NCBI RefSeq assembly: GCF_040412425.1
Contig: NC_089762.1
Location: 17,490,212-17,554,211, forward strand
Direction: 5' to 3'
DNA: 64,000 nucleotides
Source of the DNA: Macrobrachium rosenbergii
Taxonomy: Eukaryota > Arthropoda > Malacostraca > Decapoda > Palaemonidae
Position 1 is the first letter of the stretch. Each line of letters starts with the position of its first letter. The position numbers and the translations under genes are program-made. Under the pieces are notes generated by a model. It did not search any database and was not told the origin of the DNA. It saw only the letters and a list, made by a program, of their open reading frames with translations. Shown piece by piece: positions 9,491 through 20,059 of this stretch.

Positions 9491-10900
9491 ATGCGTCACG
9501 AAAACCCAAATAAACATTCCAGTGTAATAACACTGAAACCCTATGCTCCAGTACGGAGCAAAGGGAAATTTAATGGAAATGGTGATTGTGAAATTGGACC
9601 AGGAATATATGAACAGTCGTATGACAAATATTTGACCTTTAGCCTGGAAGAACCAAATTGTGACATTTTCAATGTATACAGGGATATTTTAAAGTGTTGT
9701 GGCCGAGAGCCTAAGATTAGTCCCGAAGGTAAAGGAAAGCTGACGGTTGAATCTACCTCAGCTAAAGAAAGTGAAAATCTAAAATCATTGTCTCGCCTTG
9801 GAGGAGTCAAAGTGGAATGTGCCGTACATGCCTATTGGAACCACTCCAAGGGTATGATATTTGCCCCACAGCTCATGACATATTCTGAGGAAAAGTTAGT
9901 GGAAGAATTGAAAGATCAAGGAGTAATAAAAATAGAAAGAATGAAGAAAAAAGTAAATGGAGCCCTAGTCCCACTTCCCAACTTGATAATCACTTTTAAT
10001 TCCACTCGATTGCCTAATATAGTGAAGGCAGCCTGGTTACGCTTCAAGGTCAAACAATACATCCCAAGGCCGAGGAGATGCTTTCATTGCCAGGAATTTG
10101 GACACATGTTAGGGTCATGCAGGCAGAAACTGCAAGGCAAACCTGCCATTTGTGTCAAGTGCAGCAAACCAGAGCATGGCATATGTAACAAGCATGCCAG
10201 GTGTGTACATTGTGGAGAGAATCACCCTTCATCTTCAATAAATTGTGATGTATACATCATGGAAAAGGAGATTCAATCATTAAGGGTAACTGAACGACTT
10301 ACATTTAGAGAGGCAAGAGAGAGAGTATTAAACTTATATGTTAGCCCAGGAATATCCTTTGCCAGTGTAGCTGCCAACCGGAGAAAGATTATAAATGGTA
10401 CAAAGGCCAATCTAAACAAAACACCAGTGATGACTCGTAACCGAGCCTCTTCGGAGGCTGTGCCAGGGATGGCTGGCACTTCTGCCTCTTCGGAGGCTGT
10501 GCCAGTGATGGCTGGCACATCTGCCTCTTTGGAGGCTGTGCCAGTGACTGCTGGCACTTTTACCTCTTCGGAGGCTGCGCCAGTGGTTTCTGGCGTTCCT
10601 GCCTCCTTGGAGGCTGCGCCAGTGATTGCCGGCGGTTCCGCCTCTTCAGAGGCTGCTCCAGGCATTGCTGGCGCTTCTGCCTCTTTGGAGGCGGCGCCAG
10701 TCATTGCTGGTGCTTCGGCCTCCTCGGAGGCTGCGCCAGTGGTTGCTGACGCCCCCGCCTCTTTGGAGGCTGCGCCAGTCATTGCTGGCGCTCCCGACTC
10801 ATCGGAGGCAGTGCCGGATGTAGCTGGCACTGCTGATCTTCACACCCCTCCTCAGGAGACATCAGCTTTGTCTGGTGTCCCTGAAACCGACAACCCCTGA
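9491..10900 (+). CDS. LINE B ORF1: gag-like nucleic-acid-binding protein
   Basis: An intact 469-aa frame. Residues about 20-200 form the domain preceding the knuckles (ECAVHAYWNHSKGMIFAP, VEELKDQGVIKIERMKKK). Three Cys/His knuckles follow at about 195-255: CFHCQEFGHMLGSC, CVKCSKPEHGIC and CVHCGENHPSSSINC. A helix-rich stretch IQSLRVTERLTFREARERV comes next. The last 150 residues are nine 15-aa repeats of the type ASSEAVPVMAGTS. The protein would coat element RNA and escort it to the nucleus. The start chosen is the only ATG before the conserved domain. The knuckles are complete, so this ORF could still be translated. Confidence 0.85.
   Translation: MRHENPNKHSSVITLKPYAPVRSKGKFNGNGDCEIGPGIYEQSYDKYLTFSLEEPNCDIFNVYRDILKCCGREPKISPEGKGKLTVESTSAKESENLKSLSRLGGVKVECAVHAYWNHSKGMIFAPQLMTYSEEKLVEELKDQGVIKIERMKKKVNGALVPLPNLIITFNSTRLPNIVKAAWLRFKVKQYIPRPRRCFHCQEFGHMLGSCRQKLQGKPAICVKCSKPEHGICNKHARCVHCGENHPSSSINCDVYIMEKEIQSLRVTERLTFREARERVLNLYVSPGISFASVAANRRKIINGTKANLNKTPVMTRNRASSEAVPGMAGTSASSEAVPVMAGTSASLEAVPVTAGTFTSSEAAPVVSGVPASLEAAPVIAGGSASSEAAPGIAGASASLEAAPVIAGASASSEAAPVVADAPASLEAAPVIAGAPDSSEAVPDVAGTADLHTPPQETSALSGVPETDNP
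10440..10830 (+). repeat. 45-bp coding repeat in ORF1 (about 9 units)
   Basis: In-frame units of 45 bp built on GCCTCTTCGGAGGCTGTGCC and GTGATGGCTGGC encode A-S-S-E-A-V/A-P-V-x-A-G-T/A. GAGGC and GCC motifs make each unit partly self-complementary, so long frames also open on the minus strand (10273-10830) as artefacts. Confidence 0.9.
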
Positions 10901-11044
10901 AAAGGAAGGCCGCTACAAACAATCGGTCTCCTTCTAGAAAAAGGAGCAAGGTAGCAAGCTGAAAGTGCTTAAAAGAGGCTCCAGTATTACAGCCTGTAAA
11001 GGAAAATAAAATTCATTAACTTTCTCCAGTGGAACTGTCAGGGA

Positions 11045-11752
11045 TTGAGAGCAAAGTGGGAAGAATTGAGACCGCTCATATTAGAAGTGTCTCCTGTTTG
11101 TATAGCTCTGCAGGAGACCATGATTGGTAACAACATGTGCCCCAGCCCACGAGAGTATACATCTTATTACTCCACCTATAATTTAAATATGGGAAGTCAT
11201 GGTGGTGTCGTTTTGTATGTTCGAAATGATACCCCACAAAATCCTATTAATATCCAGTCAGCTTTGCAAGTAATAGGTGTACAGATCCATCTACAAAGAA
11301 AATATACAGTATGCTCTCTCTATCTACCACCAAATGAAGTCTTCCCAATCAATGAATTTAAATCTCTTATCCAACAGTTACCACGTCCCTTTATTATTTT
11401 GGGAGATATGAATTGCAGAAGCCCTCTTTGGGGTGATATTGTCACCAACCAAAGAGGAAGATGCCTAAGTTCCATCATAGAAGGTGAAAATGTGGGGATC
11501 CTCAACTCTGGGAGTCTACACATTTTCACGTTCAAACAGGCACGCTTATCGGCAATTGATCTATCTATATGTAGTGATGACTGCCTTATAGATTTTAATT
11601 GGAGAGTTATAAATGATAGATTCACCAGTGACCATTTCCCAATAGTGGTGAGTTCAGCATCAAGTCCTCCATCTTCCAGGCTACCTAGATGGAGTACAAA
11701 AAAAGCTGATTGGGCAACATTCCAGGAGCAAAGCTCAATAGATGACTGCTGA
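11045..11752 (+). pseudogene. LINE B endonuclease (APE/EEP fold)
   Basis: The 235-aa frame contains CIALQETMIGNN (residues 19-30, catalytic E), GGVVLYVRND, CSLYLPPNE, ILGDMNCRSPLWG (about 115-130, D and N of the active site), IDLSICS, and FTSDHFPIVV (about 192-202, terminal SDH). NFLQWNCQG-type sequence just upstream (near 11020) is the expected domain start, out of frame with the first ATG. All active-site positions I can check are present. The frame ends at 11752 with a stop, after which the link to the RT is shifted. Confidence 0.85.
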
Positions 11753-11900
11753 TGACTTTCCCAGCGTAGATGATGCTCTTGAATTTTTAAGTACAATATT
11801 GTTCTCGGCTGGTCTTCAGTCCATACCCAGGACATCAGGCGTATTTATCCGCTGACCGGTTCCCTGGTGGACTCGTAAATGCCAGGAAACTCATAGAACT

Positions 11901-13694
11901 ATGAGGTCTGCATACACAAGATACCGTAGACGAAAATGTGAGTATTACCGCGTAGAATTTCGAAAAGCAAGAGCTCATTTTCGTTTGGAAATCAAAAAAG
12001 CACGAAAAGAATCTTGGACAATCTTTATTTCTTCAATAAATTCGAAAACTCCTCTAACACTAGTTTGGAAGAGAGTTAGAAAAATAGCAGGCAAGTTTAC
12101 TCCCTGTCAACCTCCAGTTATCAAGATCAATGGTTGTGAGGTAGCAGACCCCCAGTTAGTTGCAAATGAGTTTGCTAATCATTTTGCTAATGTTGCAAAG
12201 AAAAACGATGATCGACCATACTCGGCTCAAAGGCAGCAGATGGAACAAGTTGAAATAGATTTTGATATGTTGAGACATGAGAAATACAATGATCCGTTTA
12301 CGATGAGGGAATTTCTATCGGCCCTAAATAAATGTAATGAATCAGCTCCTGGACTGGATGATATAACGTATTCAGTGATTAAGCAAACCCCTGAAAATAC
12401 CAAACAATTCATATTGAGCCTTATTAACAGAATTTACAGGGAGCATATCTTCCCTAAGATCTGGGAGATGTTAAAATTATTGCCGTTTGCGAAACCTGGA
12501 AAAGACTCGTTTAAAGTAGAAAATTATCGTCCAATTGCACTATCATCATGTTTGTGCAAGATCATGGAAAAAATGGTAAACACACGCTTGATGTGGTACT
12601 TAGAACGGGGTAAATATCTGTCCCCAGCACAGTGTGGCTTCCGAAGCATGCACTCCACAACTGATGTTCTACTTCGAATGGAGTCTTCAATATGTGAAGC
12701 TTTTGCCAACAAGCAACATCACATCACGGTCTTCTTTGATTTGGAGAAGGCTTATGATACAACATGGAGATATGGCATTTTGAGGATCCTTCATGAATGT
12801 AACCTGAGAGGCAGTTTGCCCCTCTTCATTAAGGTTTTTATTAAAAATAGGCTATTTCGGGTCCTGGTTGGAGCAACAATGTCAGAAGTATTCAGTCAAG
12901 AAGGATTACCACAAGGAAGTGTTTTAAGCGTAACATTGTTTGCCTTGCCAATCAATGGGGTTTCCAAAATAATTCCCTCAGATATAACATATACCCTTTT
13001 TGTTGACGACCTTTCAATCTCCTTTGCAGCTTCAAGGATGGCAGTGGCTGAACGTCGCCTTCAGCTCTGCATTGACAATATAGTGAAGTGGGCTGAGGTT
13101 AATGGTTTTAAATTTTCTACTAGTAAAATGGTAACTATGCACTTTTGTCGCATAAGAGGATTTCATCCTGATCCAGATCTATTTATTCATAGGCACAGAA
13201 TTCCATGTGTAGGTGAAACGAGGTTCCTTGGGTTGATTTTCGATAGTAAGCTGACCTGGATCCCAAATCTGAAGTATATTAAGACCAAATGCTTGAAAGC
13301 GATGAATTTGCTGAAAGTTCTGTCTCATACTGTGTGGGGTGCAGACAGAACTCAGATGTTGAGATTGTATAAAGCCCTGGTCTTTTCAAAATTAACGTAT
13401 GGATGTGAAGTTTACACGTCTGCAAAGCCCAATAGCCTTAAAATGCTCAACTCGATTCATCATGGTGGGGTACGGTTGTGTACAGGAGCATTTAAATCAT
13501 CTCCCATTGAGAGCATGTTGGTAGATGCTGGTGAGGTGCCACTGGATCTTCATTACAAGCGTCTGCTGGTTCGGAGCTGGTATAGATTCCAGAGGCTACC
13601 TAAGTCTTTGACCAGCATATGTATGAGAAGGAAAGGCATTGGCATTATTATAAAAATCATCCCAAGCAACCGCATCCGTTTGCTTTTAGAATAA
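11901..13694 (+). pseudogene. LINE B reverse transcriptase, 597 codons open
   Basis: Blocks in order: ALNKCNESAPGLDDITYSVI (about residues 140-158), FAKPGKDSFKVENYRPIALSS (about 195-215), QCGFRSMHSTTDVL (about 250-263), VFFDLEKAYDTTWRYG (about 277-292, motif A), GLPQGSVLSVTLFAL (about 335-349, motif B), YTLFVDDLSIS (about 361-371, motif C with catalytic DD in the variant FVDD), RFLGLIFDSKLTW (about 437-449). All catalytic aspartates are present. The frame is intact from fingers to thumb but cut off from the endonuclease (stop at 11752) and the RNase H (stop at 13694), so ORF2 as a whole is broken. Confidence 0.88.
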
Positions 13695-13817
13695 ACTTGA
13701 TTCTCAGGGAATTAAATATGCCTAGGGTGAAGATTCTACCAGTAAAGTATTCTGTTATTCCCCTGGAAATTTCCAGAGGTAGAATTCTGCAAGTATTTTA
13801 ATTTCACCAAGTCAGAA

Positions 13818-14660
13818 TTGTCATGTGAGGCCATGCGGTCAATATTTTTAGAACATTCGATGGAACATGGCACCTACACACCAATCTTCACGGATGGCTC
13901 AAAGTCTGATGCTGGCGTCGGCTTTGGTGTAGTCTTCCCTGATATAGAGAGGAGTGGAAGGTTATCATCTGTTGCCTCAATTTTTACTGCTGAGATAAAT
14001 GCAATTTTAAAAGCTTTAAAGGAGATTTTAATTCATAATGGAAACAATTTTATTATATATAGTGATTCAAAAAGTGTACTTCAGGCACTGGAATCTTTTA
14101 ATCCTTTAAACCCCTGGTTTTAGAAGTATTAGAATGGTTGTTTTTATTGAAAAGAAGAGAGAAAGAAGTTAAGTTCTGTTGGGTGCCTTCCCATGTTGGG
14201 GTGGATGGGAACGAAAAAGCAGACCAACTAGCGAAATCAGCGGTCAACTTTCCAGAACCCACAAGATGCCTACTACCACGGGATGTATATCCTGTAGTAG
14301 GACAAACAATAAAAAAGCGTTGGCAGTCTCAGTGGGAGAATATTTTAACAAATAGAAAAATGCTTAGTATTGCATCATCTGTGTCTCCTTGGTCATATCC
14401 CCATATGCCAAGGAGACAGGAGACAATGCTATGCAGGTTGAGGATTGGACATACAAGACTCACGCATGGGTTCTTGATGTCCCGTGAGAATCCTCCAATT
14501 TGTGAAGACTGTGCTGTACCCTGAGTGTGGGACATTTGCTGGTTGAATGTCCCACACTTAGGAATTTGAGACAAAGGTTCCTGTCTTGGGGACGAGATGA
14601 AGTTGATAATTTTAATCTTGCTACAATCCTTGGAAAGGATTGTAACACTCAACAATTGTA
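13818..14660 (+). pseudogene. LINE B RNase H and C-terminal Cys/His knuckle
   Basis: Two frames (13818-14123 and 14138-14524) form one RNase H: TPIFTDGSKSDAGVGFGVVF (catalytic D), FTAEINAILKALKEI (catalytic E), FIIYSDSKSVLQAL (catalytic D), then KEVKFCWVPSHVGVDGNEKAD (catalytic H and final D). The C-terminus reads CRLRIGHTRLTHGFLM and CEDC, then after a frameshift GHLLVEC, the CCHC knuckle that ends I-group ORF2 proteins. One stop at 14123 and one frameshift near 14520 inactivate it. It would remove RNA from the RNA:DNA hybrid. Confidence 0.88.
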
Positions 14661-14689
14661 TACTTTTATGTTGGAGCGGGCCTTCTGAA

Positions 14690-14958
14690 GAAAATATAGC
14701 TTGTATATAGAATATATGAAGAAATTTATTTATATACGTATCAGATATTTTTATATGAAATTTATTTTAAACCTATTTCTTTTTATTCAAATATTTATAT
14801 GCATACCTTTTAGATATTTTTATATGGATTTTTTATATACATAACTTTTAGATATTTTTATATGAAATTTATTTTAGACTTAATTTTTATATTTAAATTT
14901 GTTTCGACGTCAATAACCTAGATGTTATGACACCAGATTTAATAAACAAATCAATCAA
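14690..14958 (+). other. LINE B 3' UTR and tail
   Basis: A very AT-rich segment containing three near-identical stretches of TTTTAGATATTTTTATATG (near 14740, 14810 and 14850). It ends TTTAATAAACAAATCAATCAATC directly before the right target duplication. Internally repeated 3' UTR segments of this kind are common in LINEs. Confidence 0.7.
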
Positions 14959-14971
14959 TCGTCTTCTCCTT

Positions 14972-16193
14972 TTCCTTTGGGTTCGGTACCTCATAATCTT
15001 CCCTTCGAAAACCTTTAGAGTTTGGGACCAATGGGAACGTTCTCTACTTGCCCAACGTCGTCTACGAGAGCTCCGGTAGTAACTCCGAGTGTGGGTGCTA
15101 TTCTTTCCTTCCTCCTTTGGTTCCTCCCTTTTCAAATTTTCCGACAGTTTCCTCTGTCCTTCCGGCTAAGGCGGGCCTTGTGAGTTCGGGTTTGATTTCG
15201 GGTAATCAGGTACCTTTTCCTTCGTCTTCTCTAAGTTCGGGACCTTCTGTTCTGGACCCCCAGTCTCATGCGACCCTACTACATCCGGGTTTGTGTGGTG
15301 TGGGTGTTGCGGTCTCTCCGCTCTCAGGAGTGGGCGTTGTCCGTCCAGGTGTGACTGACCCAGGTGTTCTGTCATCATCTTTAGCGGGTGTGGTTTTTGC
15401 GCAACCTATTTCGACAAATCCCAGGGACTTTCGGAATGATTCGTCGGGTGTCCGTATTGCGCAACCAGGCGTGTTCGGTTCCGGATCATTAGATACTACG
15501 TTTGTTAGGGGTCAGCCTGTCTCATTTCTGGTTTCGGCTCAGCCAGACCATTTCGACAAAGACTGTTCCTGCGAAGAAGAGGATCAGATACCGGAGGCTA
15601 GTCTTCCTTCGGCCAGTGAGTCCGAATATAGAAGGATGTTGGACTTTATTCAATCGCTGTATCCGCAGTCTAAGGCTCAGGAGGAGCCGATACAGCAAAA
15701 CCAAGCGATGTTCGAGTCACTTTATGCAACTAAACCTGTGGTAACACAATCACCAAAGAATCTGGTCTGGTTTGGCAGGGTCGAGCAGGCTTTGAGAGAG
15801 GCTGACAATAGGTTAGCAATAGTAGTAGGATTGGGCAAGCAGGATTCAGCTTTGCTTCCTATTCGGAAGGGCTTCTATCGGGTCGCGGGTAACCCTTCTG
15901 CGGGTGTGAGGGTACCACTAAACGAATCGGTAGAGGCATTCCTATCTCGGGTTCCATCATCGAACCGTCTTGTATCTATCTCGGCCAGGGAAGCCAGTAT
16001 ATTAGAAGACACCTTCCGCAATCAGTCGGAGGCGCTTTCACATACTATGTGGATGTTATCTGGTCTGATGGGATTCCTCAAACAGGACGGCTATTCTCCA
16101 TCTGACCTGACACTCTTCGACAACCTCATCACGTCAGTGTCCATGGGACTTGCACACCAGGCTAACGTCTCTGCAGGATGCACTACCTTTTAG
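14972..16193 (+). pseudogene. DIRS-like gag, 3' part
   Basis: This continues the gag cut at 8799. From 15048 a 381-aa frame is open: a Ser/Gly/Pro/Val-rich half (ISGNQVPFPSSSLSSG, GVVRPGVTDPGVLSS), an acidic turn (DCSCEEEDQIPEASLP), then a structured half with EYRRMLDFIQSLYPQSKAQ (about residue 195), KNLVWFGRVEQALREADN (about 240) and SAREASILEDTFRNQSEAL (about 310). It stops at 16193; the downstream Lys/Arg-rich tail (near 16405-16550) lies in another frame. I assign it by context and by its position before the RT. Confidence 0.6.
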
Positions 16194-16399
16194 GGAAGAA
16201 GAGGAGGACTTCTACCTCAATCATCTGCCACCTCATTTTCCAGACATCCACAAGAGGGCACTGCTGAGGCTCCGTTGGTGCTCAGCAGCAGTCTGTTCAG
16301 AGAGGAAGACGTGTCGGCTATGATCGACCTCGTTTCGTCTACATCGGCTATGGAATCACAACAGGCAATGATCAGGGTTGCAGCTCAGACTGCTAGATC

Positions 16400-16830
16400 T
16401 CAAGGGGGCTAGAATGTCCTCCCCTTCGAAGCGCTCTCGCTCTAAGTTGCTGGGAGGTTCTCCTAAAAGAGTACGATTTGTTGCCAAACCTAGTTTGGCC
16501 CTGGATCCGAAACCTTCCAGTCACAAGAAGGGTTTTCGGAGATAGGAGACATATCCCTCGCTTGCACCATTAGGAGGTTGCCTTGCCCTATGCTGGGACA
16601 TCTGGCAGGATTGGGGCGTGGAGAGTTGGGTAGTGGAGGTCTTGAGGAGGGTTACAGAGTCCCTTTTCACTCTCGTCCCCCGCTATCAACACACCAGTAC
16701 ATCTTCCCAGTTACTCCCCTTCTTCCATCAGGGGATTAGCTTTGGCGGCAGAGATTCAAGCCCTTTTAGAGAAGGGTGCCTTAGAGCCCGCTCCTCCTTC
16801 TCCAGGGTTCTACAGCTGTGACTGGACTCC
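16400..16830 (+). pseudogene. Start of a DIRS-group RT region, truncated
   Basis: Short runs in two frames read LEEGYRVPFHSRPPLS (near 16640) and AAEIQALLEKGALEPAPPS then PGFYS (near 16745-16818). This is the segment just before RT motif 1 in DIRS-type elements, where 'GY.IPF...PP' and 'L..KGA.E......FYS' are characteristic. Homology ends at about 16830; no motif A-C follows. A deletion or an element boundary lies there. Confidence 0.6.
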
Positions 16831-19800
16831 AGAGCAGAGGAGGAAGTATCAGAAGAAACCCCCAAATCGTCGTCTGAGGGTAATCGCTCCCGATGACTCC
16901 CTTGGTGGCTAAACCTTCAGATACCTTCCTCACTTCAGTGAAACTTCCCTGGTTTGCTACCACTCCTACAGGAGAGGTTTCCCCTTCGTTGTCTTTGCTT
17001 GCTTTGTCGGGTGGAAATCTTCGTTGGGGACTGGAAGTCCGGAAGACTTCCCTTTGGTGGCCCCCTTTCGCTGGGTTGTGGGTAGGAATCCCCCATCAGT
17101 GCAAATGGAGACTACCACTTCTAACTTGACTGTGTTTCAAGGTGTGGAGGAGGAGCAACTCCAGGCTACCTGGCAGTCTCTTGGCCTCCAAGGAGTTCCC
17201 TCAGCGCAGGGCATCTTGTGTCACCTGTGAGCTGCTTGCGCCCCTGCTGCTCCTCCGGTGACTCACGCTGCGGCGACAGTGACCACGTCTACTGTTACCA
17301 TGACTACCGACTATTTGATGCCCTTGAGTGTGACCACACACCCCATGTTGATGACCCTTTCAGTAGTGGATAAGAAGTTGCCTCACGCCCCTGTTGTATC
17401 CTCCATGGTATCCGCCCCTGCTGCTTGGGAGTCTGCTCTGGAGTCTTCCTCCAACCTCGGGGAGCAGATCCTTCATGCCCTCTTGAAGAAGACGAAGAAG
17501 GAGAAGTTGAAGTCCAAGAAAAGAAGTAAGAAGGTGTCATATGTCGTCTTCATCATTGTCTTCGTCTGCTGCTGCCTCCTCCTGTCTCTCTTCCAAAGCC
17601 CACAAGTAGAGGAAGGAGGTAGTTTCTCCCTCCTGGAAGAAGTCCTGCACTTGGTCTTTTGTAGGGGTCTCTCTCTCCCGAGAAAGACATGGGGATCTCT
17701 TGCTGGCCCTCCTCAGTCTTCGAACTTGGGGGCCACGGGTGTGTGGACCTCCAAGGAGGCCCAAGCACCCAGCACTTCTGCTCAGGGCTCCACTCCCAAG
17801 TGTAGTGCTGTGCCTGCCTCTACTCGAGTCTTCTTGGACACTTGAGCAGAAGGGTCTTCTGCAGAACCTTTGCATACCACGCAGGCTTTGAGTATGCGGA
17901 CCTCCAAGGAGGCGAGTATATCTCAGGGTGCTCAGTTTTTGTGAAACCTTGAGTCACCTCGACCTGATTCAGGCACGCGAGAGAGGATGAGGTCCGAGCA
18001 TGAGGGTGCTTCCCCACCCCCTACCTCTACTCACCTAAGTACGTGGCCAGGGTCCTGTGAAGGTGCTGCTGACTCGATGGTCCATGCACCAGGAGTTGCT
18101 CTGAGGAGGTCCTCCATACAGTTGTCTTCTTGACAGGAGTCTTCAGCCTCAGAGACGGCTGGGGTATGTCGAGAGGACATTGCAAGCTCACGCCCCAGAG
18201 TGCGTGACTGCTCTCCCCGGGCCGGCCCCCACTTACATTCACGTGAATGGGCTCGCTCACCTGCCGAGAGCATTCATGTGCATTCGCTTAAGCCTCTGCC
18301 CTCTCCTCAGGACAGCCCCCCCTCCACGTTCGTGCAAGAGGAGGAGCTCTCCTAGACCTGTGAAGCCATTGCCACTGCGGGTTGGTGATCGCTCTGGGCC
18401 TGCCTCTCCTGCTGGGACCATCGGTTCCGATAGGACAGGTAAGGGTACTCGATCCCTCTCCTGTCCCCTCATTTCCTGGGGGTATTCCGGAAATTGTGAG
18501 TCAGACAGAAGGGTTTGTGAGTGGGACATCGCTTCCCATTAGAGCCCTACCACAAAGGCTTACAAAGCGGGCAAGGTTCTCGAACCTACCCGTTAGTCTG
18601 CCCAAGTGGTTGAGCAGGGAGCCTGGGGTTCCGGTGAGGTTCTCCCACCTGCAGGAAGAGTATTGAGGGAGGACTGTGGATTGGGAGGACTTGAGGGTCC
18701 TCTGCCCTAAGACGCAGATTCTCCTGAGATACAGAGGATCTTTGCGTAGATCATCTCGTTGACTTGTCGACACAACCTGGGGAAGGGACCTTGGCTACGT
18801 CCATTGAGAGTCCTTCTTGCCTAGAAGTCTACTGGGGTCCTAAGAAAGAACCCAGAGCTTCTGTAGGCTTGCCTTAGTCCTCACTTGCCGAGGGAGTTTT
18901 GGATCAGGATAACTCTCATGTCTCTGGGGAAGAGAGTTCCCTTCGATCCAGTTGTTCGGCCAAGCTACTTCCCCGCCTCTGCCTCGCCAGAAAAAGTACT
19001 ACACGCTCTCGACAGATCCACTGCTGACGAAACAGGTTGACCGGGACGTGGTTAAACTTAGCTCCAGGTCTCTCGCTACAGTATCTTCGAGTGGAATATG
19101 TAGTCTTCATGCAACAGGAAGTGGCAGCCTGGAAGCCACTGCCATGGTAGCCTTCCAGGCAGTCTCCTGGCTGGACCTATGTTCTCTCACGGTGTCCAAG
19201 GTTGCAGCCTCTGGGGGTTCCATCAGTCCCATAGAAGACTCAACCTTCAGGAGGCTGTGCCAATTTGGTGGCAGGGCTATCTCTTACCTGGCCCACCAGA
19301 CGTCAAACCTGTGGCCAACCTAGTGCTGAAGATGAGGGATGCTTTCCTCACTCTCTGGTGATAGGGCTATCTCCTACCTGGCCCACCAGACAGCAAACCC
19401 GTGGACCAAGCTAGTGCTGAAGAGGAGGGACGCTGTCCTCACTTGGATCACCAAGCACATCGCCCCAGACTTGGCTTTGGCTCTTCGGAATGGACTGTTG
19501 CTGGGTTCTGCCTTTCTCCTCTCTCGAGAGGAGGTAGATGCTGTGGAGGACAAGCATCATGTTGAGGATAACGACTGACTTGTTCACCAGGCAGTGACAA
19601 AGGCCTCCCGGTCTTCACATGTCACTATGGCCTAACCTTTGGGTCTGGCTAGCAATTCTTCAGGCCCTAAGAAGTCCCAGACTTCGAAGGGTGCTCGAGG
19701 AACCGCCCAGCCTTCTTCTGCCCCTGCCAAAAAGTATGCACATCCGTGCCCCTTTCCAGTCTAGTAAAGGGAAAGAAGAACGGAGGAAAACACTAGGGTT

Positions 19801-19850
19801 GGTGTTCCCCTCTACAAGCTGCCGTGGCGGGGGTGGGGGGTTGCTTGTCG
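16830..19850 (+). pseudogene. Second gag-like region of an unassigned retroelement
   Basis: About 3 kb of frameshifted, GC-richer coding-like DNA. Recognisable pieces: CDWTPEQRRKYQKKPPNRR at 16817-16875; GSPEDFPLVAPFRWVVGR near 17030; a Lys-rich tract KKTKKEKLKSKKRSKK near 17490 followed in another frame by a Ser run; YYTLSTDPLLTKQVDRDVV near 19000; SWLDLCSLTVSKVAA near 19170; GGRAISYLAHQTSN near 19270; PDLALALRNGLLLGSAFLLS near 19470. The pattern (basic/Ser tract, then an Ala/Leu-rich helical domain) fits a retroelement gag. I cannot say whether it is LTR or DIRS type. It ends near 19850, before the hAT relic. Confidence 0.5.
19273..19452 (+). repeat. 90-bp tandem duplication inside the gag-like region
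   Basis: AGGGCTATCTC-TACCTGGCCCACCAGAC recurs at 19273 and 19363 with about 85-90% identity over the whole 90 bp, duplicating the AISYLAHQT coding block. The first copy carries an extra stop and the second reads on, so the duplication is a local mutation in this copy. Confidence 0.8.
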
Positions 19851-20059
19851 ATGGTACCCTTCTTGTGTGCAGCTTTACAGTGTTGCTTTTCTGCAGCATG
19901 AAACACTTTTCTGCAACATGGTTCCACAAAGTTTGTAGGCAGAGGTGGGATCGACAGGCCTCTGCCAGAAAATATTGGGTAATAAAAGTTTGAAACCCAG
20001 AAAATAGTTTGTTCATCTGCAAACTCATTATGTTGACTTAAGGATAAAGTTTTATCTCT

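Larger units (their letters stand above)
8800..14958 (+). mobile_element. LINE B: full-length I/Nimb-type non-LTR retrotransposon
   Basis: The element spans 6.16 kb between perfect 13-bp duplications. Order: 690-bp 5' UTR, ORF1 with three zinc knuckles (9491-10900), endonuclease (11045-11752), RT (11901-13694), RNase H (13818-14524), a terminal Cys/His knuckle, an AT-rich 3' UTR and a CAATCAATC-type tail. RNase H plus a zinc-knuckle ORF1 places it in the I group (I, Nimb, LOA relatives). ORF1 is open but ORF2 is broken in several places, so it cannot move on its own. Confidence 0.88.
7431..16830 (+). mobile_element. DIRS-like retrotransposon A: gag split by LINE B, RT truncated
   Basis: A gag-type ORF begins at 7680, is interrupted at 8799 by LINE B, resumes at 14972 and runs to about 16193. 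It is followed after a short spacer by the N-terminal flank of an RT (to about 16830). The gag-to-RT order and the RT-flank sequence (GYRVPF, EIQALLEKGALEP, PGFYS) resemble DIRS-group elements. No tyrosine recombinase follows; homology stops abruptly at about 16830 where another gag-like region starts. The left end is approximate. Confidence 0.6.

Noticed and set aside
10273..10830. 185-aa minus-strand ORF with ATTGAASEEA-type repeats
   Set aside because: Mirror of the 45-bp coding repeats of LINE B ORF1. The zinc knuckles and element order place the gene on the plus strand.
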